DNA of 11,300 bases, from contig CABUQG010000034.1 in NCBI GenBank assembly GCA_902493535.1, positions 1 through 11,300 of the forward strand. Direction: 5' to 3'. The notes under the pieces are model-generated. The model ran no database searches, was not told the DNA's origin, and saw only the letters and a program-made list of their open reading frames with translations. Position 1 is the first letter of the stretch; the number at the start of each line of letters is the position of its first letter. The DNA is from an uncultured Collinsella sp. Lineage in GTDB: Bacteria; Actinomycetota; Coriobacteriia; Coriobacteriales; Coriobacteriaceae. Both the position numbers and the translations under genes were made by a program. This document shows positions 6,518-11,300 of this stretch, piece after piece.

Positions 6518-6524
6518 ACTGCAT

Positions 6525-9500
6525 ATGTCCACCACCTCAACCGACCCGCGCACCGCTGCCGCCGCACTGCTGGTGCCCGGCACCACCTGCCACGGCTTTG
6601 CCGTCGAGCGCCGCGAGACCGTGCCCGAGCTCGACTCGGACGCCTACGTGCTGCGCCACACCGCATCGGGCGCTCGCCTGCTGTACCTGGCGTGCGACGA
6701 CGAAAACAAGGCCTTTGCCATTGGCTTTAAGACGCCGCCGGCCGATTCCACCGGCGTGTTCCATATTCTTGAGCACTCGGTGCTGTGCGGATCGGCCAAG
6801 TTCCCCGTCAAGGAGCCATTCGTCGATCTGATCAAGAGCTCCATGCAGACGTTCCTCAACGCCATGACCTACCCCGACAAAACCATCTACCCCGTTGCCA
6901 CCACCAACGAGCAGGACCTGTACAACCTGATGGACGTGTACCTGGACGCGGTGTTCAACCCGGCCATCTACACCAAGCCGACTATTTTTGAGCAGGAGGG
7001 CTGGCACTACGAACTGGACCTGCCGGAGGGCGCCGAGGGCGAGGTCGACGGCAGCTCCGCGAGCCTGCGCGAGGGCACGCTGCGCTATAACGGTGTGGTG
7101 TTCAACGAAATGAAGGGCGCGCTGTCCGACCCCATGAGCGTGCTGGACGATGCTGTTAACGCCGCGCTCTATCCCGACACCGCCTATGCGCACGAGAGCG
7201 GCGGCGACCCGCGCGCGATTCCCACGCTCACCTACGAGCAGTTCCTGGACACGCACGCGCGCCACTACAATCCTTCCAACTCTTATATAACGCTCTACGG
7301 CGACCTGGACGTGGACCGAGCACTGGCCTTTTTGGACGAGCGCTATCTGTCGCAGCCGAGTGCCGCGAGCCGCCGCATGGACACTGCCGTTGCCGCCGGC
7401 GAGGACCCGTCCGCACTGGCGCCCAATCCGCTGGGCGTGCAAGCGCCCGTGACCTGTGAGTATAAGCGCATCGAGATGGCAACCACGCCCGAGAACGCCC
7501 TGGTTGGCCTGGGCCTGGTGCTGGGCAGCGCGCTCGACCGCAAGCGCACGATCGCGGCGGATATCCTGTTCGAGGCGCTGCTGGGCTCCAACGAAGCGCC
7601 GGTTAAGAAGGCAATTCTGGCCGCCGGCCTGGGCGGCAACGTGGTGAGCTATACCGCGGCCGAGAGCCTGCAGCCCTACGAGCTCATCATGCTGCAAAAC
7701 GCGCAGCCCGACGTGGCGCGCGAGCTGCGTCGCGTATTCCAGGACGCCTGCCGCGACCTGTGCGAGCACGGCGTTCCGCGCGAGCGCCTGGAAGCCATCA
7801 TCAGCAGCAACGAATACGACCTGCGCCAGCGCGACTACGGTATCGCCGACGGCGTGGCCATTGCGTGCGACGCGCTGAGTACCTGGCTCTACGATGACGA
7901 CGCCGCGACGCTGGCGCTCAAGTATGGCCCGGTGTACGAGGAACTGCGCGGCGAGCTGGACGGCAGCTATTTTGAGGACCTGCTGCGCGAGCTGGTGCTG
8001 CAGAACGATCACATGGCCCTGGTCGAGCTGGTGCCGGTGGACGCCGCCGAGGGTTCGGAGGGTGCCGAGGCCGCCGAACTGGCAGCCAAGCGCGATGCCA
8101 TGACCGATGCCGAGCTGGCCGACGTGGTCGAGCGCACGGCCGCGCTGCGTGCCGCGCAGGAGGCGGAAGACACGCCCGAGGCCAAGGCCACGCTGCCGCG
8201 CCTGCGCGTGTCCGACATTGGCGAGGCGCGCCCCGAGCCGCCGCTGATCGTGGACACGACCGCACCCATCCCCTGCCTGCGCCACGGCATCCCCACCAAC
8301 CGTCTGGCCTACGCCATGCAGTATTTCGACCTGAGCTGCGTCGCGTTTGAGGATCTGCCCTATGCGACACTGCTCTGCCGCCTGTTTAAGCAGCTGCCCA
8401 CGCGCGAGCACTCGGCCGAAGAACTCGACAACTTGCTCGCTGGCAAGCTCGGCTTTTTGAGCTTTACGACCGAAGTCATGACGCAGCCCGAAGTGGACGG
8501 CGTACGCCCCTACCTGCTGGTGAGCGCCGGCGCCCTGTCCGAGAAGATCGATGCGCTGGCGAGCCTGCCGCGCGAGGTATGGTCGAGCACGCTTTTGGCA
8601 GATGCCGACGCCGACCGCGTGCGCGACGTGCTCACGCAGATTCGTATTGGGCTTGAGCAGGGCTTTATCAACAACGGCCACTCGGCGGCGCTCGGTCGCG
8701 CGATGAGCTACAGCTCGCCTTCGGCCGTGGTGCGTGAGCAGCTCTCGGGCGTAGACTTCTACCTGTTCCTGCGCGATTTGCTCGAGCACTTTGACGAGCG
8801 CCTGGATGACCTGCGCGCCAAGCTTGCCGAGCTGGCAGACCGCATCTTTGTGGCCGATGGCTGCATGGCGAGCTTTACCGGCAGCGACGAGGACTTTGAC
8901 GCGTACTGGGCCGCCGCAGGCGACCTGGGTTTGGGCGCGGGCGACGGTGCCGATGCCGGCCGCGACACGCTCGTGGTGCCGGCGCCGTGCGACCGCCACG
9001 AGGCCTTTGTCATCCCCAGCGATATCTGCTTTGCGGCAAGCGCGTGCGACCCTCGTCGTCTGGGCATCGACGTGACGGGCGCCTGGGCGGTTGCTGCCAA
9101 CGCGCTCTCCTACGACTACCTATGGAACGAGATCCGCGTGAAGGGCGGTGCGTACGGTTGCGGATTCCGCGCGGCCGGCGAGCGTCAGGCGGCGTTCTAC
9201 ACCTACCGCGACCCGGCAATCGATCCCTCGATTGAGCGCGTGGTGCGCGCGGGTGAATGGCTCGGCAGCTTTGAGCCCGACGAGGCCGCCTTTGAGGGCT
9301 TTATCGTGAGCTGCGTGAGCGGCATGGACGCGCCGATGAAGCCGTACGCGCTCACCAAGCGCCGCAACACGACCTACCTGGCCGGGCTCGATCCGCATGC
9401 ACGCGAGGAGCGCCGCGCCCAGATGCTCGCCGCCACGCCCGGTGAGCTTCGCTCGCTCGGCGCCGACGTGACGCGAATCGCAGCCAAGTCGCCAACGTGC

Positions 9501-9569
9501 GTCTTTGGCGGCCGAGACGTCATCGCCAAGAGCAACGCCGGCTTTAACGTAGTCGACCTGCTGGGCTAA
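6525..9569 (+). CDS. Insulinase-family (M16C, PreP-like) zinc metallopeptidase
   Basis: This 1014-aa cytosolic peptidase is predicted to degrade short peptides inside a closed two-half chamber. The inverted zinc motif HILEH is at residues 80-84 (zinc ligands H80 and H84, catalytic base E83). The third ligand is E195 in VVFNEMKG. The conserved C-terminal Arg/Tyr pair that helps bind substrate is visible as R871 and Y877 (RVKGGAYG). Order: catalytic M16 domain (about 50-270), inactive M16-like domain, M16C-associated linker region (about 500-740, charged and helical), and C-terminal M16-like domains. PreP-type proteins are usually about 970 aa, so the length is normal. No signal peptide is present. 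The strong ribosome binding site at 6511 sets the start. The gene appears monocistronic: it has its own -10 box and ends 8 bases before a strong hairpin terminator. GC content and codon use are high and even, as in a resident housekeeping gene. Confidence 0.95.
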   Translation: MSTTSTDPRTAAAALLVPGTTCHGFAVERRETVPELDSDAYVLRHTASGARLLYLACDDENKAFAIGFKTPPADSTGVFHILEHSVLCGSAKFPVKEPFVDLIKSSMQTFLNAMTYPDKTIYPVATTNEQDLYNLMDVYLDAVFNPAIYTKPTIFEQEGWHYELDLPEGAEGEVDGSSASLREGTLRYNGVVFNEMKGALSDPMSVLDDAVNAALYPDTAYAHESGGDPRAIPTLTYEQFLDTHARHYNPSNSYITLYGDLDVDRALAFLDERYLSQPSAASRRMDTAVAAGEDPSALAPNPLGVQAPVTCEYKRIEMATTPENALVGLGLVLGSALDRKRTIAADILFEALLGSNEAPVKKAILAAGLGGNVVSYTAAESLQPYELIMLQNAQPDVARELRRVFQDACRDLCEHGVPRERLEAIISSNEYDLRQRDYGIADGVAIACDALSTWLYDDDAATLALKYGPVYEELRGELDGSYFEDLLRELVLQNDHMALVELVPVDAAEGSEGAEAAELAAKRDAMTDAELADVVERTAALRAAQEAEDTPEAKATLPRLRVSDIGEARPEPPLIVDTTAPIPCLRHGIPTNRLAYAMQYFDLSCVAFEDLPYATLLCRLFKQLPTREHSAEELDNLLAGKLGFLSFTTEVMTQPEVDGVRPYLLVSAGALSEKIDALASLPREVWSSTLLADADADRVRDVLTQIRIGLEQGFINNGHSAALGRAMSYSSPSAVVREQLSGVDFYLFLRDLLEHFDERLDDLRAKLAELADRIFVADGCMASFTGSDEDFDAYWAAAGDLGLGAGDGADAGRDTLVVPAPCDRHEAFVIPSDICFAASACDPRRLGIDVTGAWAVAANALSYDYLWNEIRVKGGAYGCGFRAAGERQAAFYTYRDPAIDPSIERVVRAGEWLGSFEPDEAAFEGFIVSCVSGMDAPMKPYALTKRRNTTYLAGLDPHAREERRAQMLAATPGELRSLGADVTRIAAKSPTCVFGGRDVIAKSNAGFNVVDLLG

Positions 9570-9576
9570 CCGCAAC

Positions 9577-9616
9577 AAGGTAGATTTTTGGGACATGCCT
9601 AAAAATCTACCTTTTT
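9577..9616 (+). terminator. Intrinsic terminator of the M16C peptidase gene
   Basis: AAGGTAGATTTTT (9577-9589) pairs perfectly with AAAAATCTACCTT (9601-9613) around an 11-base loop, and the right arm runs straight into a T-rich tract (9612-9616, then more T after 9617). It begins 8 bases after the peptidase stop codon. The A-run on the left arm is too short to make it clearly bidirectional. Confidence 0.85.
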
Positions 9617-9659
9617 CTTTTGCCGCTGCTTGGGTAGGGCAGCTCAGCCCGTCCCACCA

Positions 9660-9724
9660 GTTTGTCTAAATCTGTAACATCTAGGCGGCAATATTGGCTC
9701 CAGATGTTACAGATCGAGACAAAC
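9660..9724. repeat. Long imperfect inverted repeat between genes
   Basis: The 23-base arms 9660-9682 and 9702-9724 are complementary at 21 of 23 positions, with two mismatches at 9668-9669 against 9715-9716, around a 19-base loop. There is no T-run, so it is not a standard terminator. Arm length and the paired mismatches suggest a dispersed palindromic element (REP- or MITE-like); that needs other copies in the genome to confirm. The rest of 9570-9883 holds the terminator and the hicAB control region. Confidence 0.6.
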
Positions 9725-9787
9725 CGCCGCAGACACCCGCCCCACCAGCAAAACCCCCACGGAGGGGCAGGTGCCTTTGCGTTGATT

Positions 9788-9823
9788 CGAACACTTGTTC
9801 TATACGTACAGATGTTCTATAGT
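9788..9823 (+). promoter_or_regulatory. Candidate hicAB promoter with SOS-box-like element
   Basis: TTGTTC (9795-9800) and TATAGT (9818-9823) are 17 bp apart. The -35 box is embedded in CGAACACTTGTTCT (9788-9801), which matches the Gram-positive LexA box CGAAC-N4-GTTCG at all but the last base. The 9-mer TGTTCTATA occurs at 9796-9804 and again at 9813-9821, 17 bp apart. Transcription would start near 9830. Confidence 0.45.
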
Positions 9824-9848
9824 AGGGGTGCTTGCATCGGACTTAAAT

Positions 9849-9869
9849 TGCAACTAGGATATAGTTGCA
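9849..9869. promoter_or_regulatory. Operator-like dyad before hicA
   Basis: TGCAACTA-GGATA-TAGTTGCA is a perfect 8-bp inverted repeat with a 5-base spacer, 14 bases upstream of the hicA start and downstream of the candidate promoter. HicB antitoxins with ribbon-helix-helix domains usually bind such sites and repress their own operon; assignment to this HicB is inference. Confidence 0.5.
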
Positions 9870-9883
9870 GAATGTGAGGCGGG

Positions 9884-10147
9884 ATGACTCGGACCGATAA
9901 ACTCATCGCCCAACTGCTTAGCTGCCCTTCGACGTATCGGTATACCGATTTTTTAAAAGTCATGGCTTCATATGGCTTTGAAATGGACAACAAAGGCAAG
10001 ACATCCGGATCGCGCATTCGCTTCTACAGGCCATCAGATGGCAGGATGTTCGTAATGCACGCGCCACATCCATCTGACGAATTGACGGCGGGGACCATTC
10101 GAAACATCGTTCGATTTCTGCAAGATGTCGGAGGTAGTCATGAGTAA
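9884..10147 (+). CDS. hicA: HicA-family toxin (mRNA interferase)
   Basis: This 87-aa protein is the predicted toxin of a type II toxin-antitoxin pair. HicA toxins have a small double-stranded-RNA-binding-like fold and cleave mRNA without needing the ribosome. The sequence fits the family: an N-terminal helix (KLIAQLL), FLKVMASYGFEMDNKGKTSGSR, then a strand and HAPHP (59-63), and a C-terminal helix TIRNIVRFL. The usual catalytic His after GS is Arg here (GSR, 42-44), as in a subfamily with a conserved H-x-PHP; H59 or H62 is the likely substitute. GAGG at 9876-9879 precedes the ATG. The last 8 bases overlap hicB, which indicates translational coupling. Base composition is less GC-rich than the peptidase gene, consistent with a mobile module. 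Confidence 0.85.
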   Translation: MTRTDKLIAQLLSCPSTYRYTDFLKVMASYGFEMDNKGKTSGSRIRFYRPSDGRMFVMHAPHPSDELTAGTIRNIVRFLQDVGGSHE

Positions 10148-10469
10148 CGTTTTGGCATACAAGGGTTATTTCGCCCCAGTCGAGTTCGATGCCGAACAGC
10201 ATGTGCTAACAGGTATGGTCACCGGCATTAGGGACGCAATCGTATTTGAAGGCTCCACAGCTGAAGAGGTGGAGCGATGCTTCCACGACGCCGTCGACGA
10301 TTACCTTGAGTTTTGCGCCGAGAAAGGCAAGGAACCCGAGCGGGCTTTTAAGGGCTCGTTCAACGTAAGAACGGGCTCTGAGCTCCACAAGCAAGCGGCG
10401 CTGGCAGCGGCAAAGAAGGGTGAGTCACTCAATAAGTTTGTGACTGAAGCAATCGCTGCGGCGCTGTGA
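10140..10469 (+). CDS. hicB: HicB-family antitoxin
   Basis: This 109-aa protein should neutralise HicA by binding it and should repress the operon. Residues 5-70 form the partly degraded RNase H-like HicB fold (YKGYFAPVEFDAEQHVLTG, then GSTAEEVERCFHDAVDDYLEFC). Residues 71-107 are a ribbon-helix-helix DNA-binding domain: strand SFNVRT (73-78), a helix to about 92, the turn KKGES, and helix LNKFVTEAI. The ATG at 10140 is preferred over an alternative 15 bases upstream because GGAGG (10130-10134) lies 5 bases before it. It overlaps the end of hicA by 8 bases. A dyad that could be its operator lies at 9849-9869. Confidence 0.9.
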   Translation: MSNVLAYKGYFAPVEFDAEQHVLTGMVTGIRDAIVFEGSTAEEVERCFHDAVDDYLEFCAEKGKEPERAFKGSFNVRTGSELHKQAALAAAKKGESLNKFVTEAIAAAL

Positions 10470-10473
10470 AGCC

Positions 10474-10525
10474 AACGTCGAGTCGAGACCGCCACAAAGG
10501 GTACCTTTGTGGCGGTCTCGACGTT
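10474..10525 (+). terminator. Long GC-rich hairpin after hicB
   Basis: The 19-base arms 10482-10500 and 10504-10522 are perfectly complementary around GTA. The stem can extend to AACG/CGTT if a duplicated TCGAG in the left arm bulges out. It begins 4 bases after the hicB stop codon. Only a weak GTTTG follows, so it may end or stabilise the hicAB mRNA without being a classic terminator. Confidence 0.5.
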
Positions 10526-10535
10526 TGCCCAGATA

Positions 10536-10574
10536 AAACCTGCCAAAATAAACCTGTCCCTTTTTGGTAGGTTT
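10536..10574 (+). promoter_or_regulatory. Hairpin just upstream of the folate gene start
   Basis: AAACCTGCCAAAA (10536-10548) pairs with TTTTGGTAGGTTT (10562-10574), with one G-U pair, around a 13-base loop. The right arm ends 7 bases before GAGG (10582-10585), the ribosome binding site of the next gene. It could be a terminator remnant, a leader structure, or part of a dispersed repeat; sequence alone does not decide. Confidence 0.35.
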
Positions 10575-10590
10575 GGAAGATGAGGCTGGG

Positions 10591-11187
10591 ATGGACAAGG
10601 CTGAGTTGCGACGGGCGATGATTGCTCGGCGCGATGCTCTCGATTTGGATGTGCGGGCGGCAAAGTCCGCCGCTATCTGTGCGCGGCTTGTTGAGCTGTT
10701 GGATCGCTCGGATGCCGCGGCGCCGCGCATCGTTGCCGTCTATGCCGCGATGGGTTCCGAAGTCGATCCAGCCGCGTTTGCCGCAGCGGCCGCCAAACGC
10801 GGCTGGCGCGTGGCCTATCCGTGCATGTTCTCGGCAACAGACGCCGCAGCTTGTGGCCAGCGCATGTGCATGCGGGCAGTTGCCGCCGGCGATGCGTCCT
10901 CGGCTCCGTTTATCGGCCACCCCACGCGAGCCTTTGCGGCCACGGACATCGACAGTAGCCGCTTCCCTATCGTGCCTGCCGAAGCTCTCGACATGATCGT
11001 CGTACCGCTTGTAGCCTTCGACCGCGCCGGCGCGCGCCTGGGCTACGGCGGCGGCTGCTATGACCGCTACCTGCCCATGCTCTCGCCCGCATGCCAAATC
11101 ATCGGCATAGCCTTTGACGAGCAGCGTGTCGGCCACGTTCCCACCGACGCCCACGACCTGCCGCTACCCCACATCATCAGCGCCTGA
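10591..11187 (+). CDS. ygfA: 5-formyltetrahydrofolate cyclo-ligase
   Basis: This 198-aa enzyme converts 5-formyltetrahydrofolate to 5,10-methenyltetrahydrofolate using ATP, returning stored folate to one-carbon metabolism in the cytosol. Family features are in order: a basic N-terminal helix KAELRRAMIARRDAL (3-17), the strand and turn VYAAMGSEVD (50-59), the signature DRAGARLGYGGGCYDRYL (144-161), which forms the nucleotide and folate site, and the C-terminal VGHVPTDAHDLPLPHII (180-196). The length is typical. Nine upstream codons are open, but the ATG at 10591 has GAGG 5 bases before it and starts the conserved helix. It follows hicB by 121 bp filled by two hairpins, so it is probably transcribed separately. 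No riboswitch was recognised. Confidence 0.95.
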   Translation: MDKAELRRAMIARRDALDLDVRAAKSAAICARLVELLDRSDAAAPRIVAVYAAMGSEVDPAAFAAAAAKRGWRVAYPCMFSATDAAACGQRMCMRAVAAGDASSAPFIGHPTRAFAATDIDSSRFPIVPAEALDMIVVPLVAFDRAGARLGYGGGCYDRYLPMLSPACQIIGIAFDEQRVGHVPTDAHDLPLPHIISA

Positions 11188-11300
11188 TCGCCGCTGTATC
11201 GCACCCGCAAGATGAGCGTGGAAAATCTCCCACTTTGAGCCCCCTTAGGGGGTGCGGACGATTTCTTGGACCGCGCCTAGGCGTATCCAAGCTTCCTGCG
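11188..11300. other. Non-coding end of the window with small dyads
   Basis: No gene is seen here. CCCCC-TTA-GGGGG (11240-11252) forms a short hairpin 52 bases after the folate gene stop, without a T-run. CTTGGA (11265-11270) and TCCAAG (11286-11291) enclose the palindrome GCCTAGGC (11275-11282). These may belong to the control region of a gene beyond the window. Confidence 0.3.

Noticed and set aside
6213..6524. N-terminal extension of the peptidase by 104 codons
   Set aside because: It runs through the 19-bp repeats and gives repetitive, non-family residues, while the ATG at 6525 has AAAGGAG at ideal spacing.
5904..6524. Replication origin or partition site suggested by iteron-like repeats
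   Set aside because: No Rep, ParA or ParB gene and no DnaA-box cluster is seen; a regulator gene next to the repeats is a simpler explanation.
6537..8999. 820-codon minus-strand open frame opposite the peptidase
   Set aside because: Its composition (Val, Gly, Ala, His, Gln and Arg rich) is the usual mirror of a high-GC gene, and the opposite strand has a complete M16C protein.
9746..9770. Minus-strand terminator (CCCC/GGGG hairpin followed by TTTT)
   Set aside because: The stem is only 4-5 bp and no minus-strand gene upstream of it could use it.
10470..10590. 6S RNA upstream of the folate gene, as beside ygfA in proteobacteria
   Set aside because: The gap is only 121 bp and holds two separate short-loop hairpins, not a ~180-base rod with a central bubble.

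Overview
The window is GC-rich bacterial chromosome with compact genes, good Shine-Dalgarno sites and TATAxT-type -10 boxes. Gene content and style (a PreP-type M16C peptidase, 5-formyltetrahydrofolate cyclo-ligase, hicAB, a Sau3AI-like restriction-modification pair, many hairpin repeats between genes) suggest a gut actinobacterium of the Coriobacteriia, Collinsella-like. That assignment is an inference from style, not a database result. No rRNA, tRNA, transposase or CRISPR array is visible.

Layout. Positions 49-735 (+) encode a DUF5710-type protein with two CxxC pairs. Converging on it is a MutH/Sau3AI-fold restriction endonuclease (784-2289, -). Its divergent partner is a DNA cytosine-5 methyltransferase (2457-3719, +). 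The 167 bp between their starts hold a 12-bp palindrome, an inverted decamer pair and two GATC sites lying on a candidate methyltransferase promoter. An unrecognised 163-aa protein follows (3845-4336, +), converging on a Schlafen/AlbA_2-type ATPase-like regulator (4437-5903, -).

The 621-bp gap 5904-6524 is the most structured part of the window. Two arrays of TTATCTCTC, each opened by the same 14-bp sequence and each followed by inverted copies, flank an AT-rich core with a candidate promoter for the AlbA_2 gene and two short dyads. Next to them, at 6215-6388, is a second, different repeat system: six copies of a ~19-bp unit, two inverted and four direct, that together make a large hairpin. 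A 1014-aa insulinase-family (M16C) peptidase follows (6525-9569, +) and ends at a strong intrinsic terminator.

The last part carries a second long hairpin repeat (9660-9724), a promoter with an SOS-box-like element, an operator-like dyad, the overlapping hicA-hicB toxin-antitoxin genes (9884-10469), two hairpins, and 5-formyltetrahydrofolate cyclo-ligase (10591-11187). The final 113 bases hold only small dyads.

Taken together, a defence-type cargo (restriction-modification, AlbA_2 regulator, toxin-antitoxin) is interleaved with housekeeping genes (peptidase, folate enzyme). The candidates for something undescribed are the AlbA_2 regulator with its paired repeat arrays, and the adjoining repeat hairpin.
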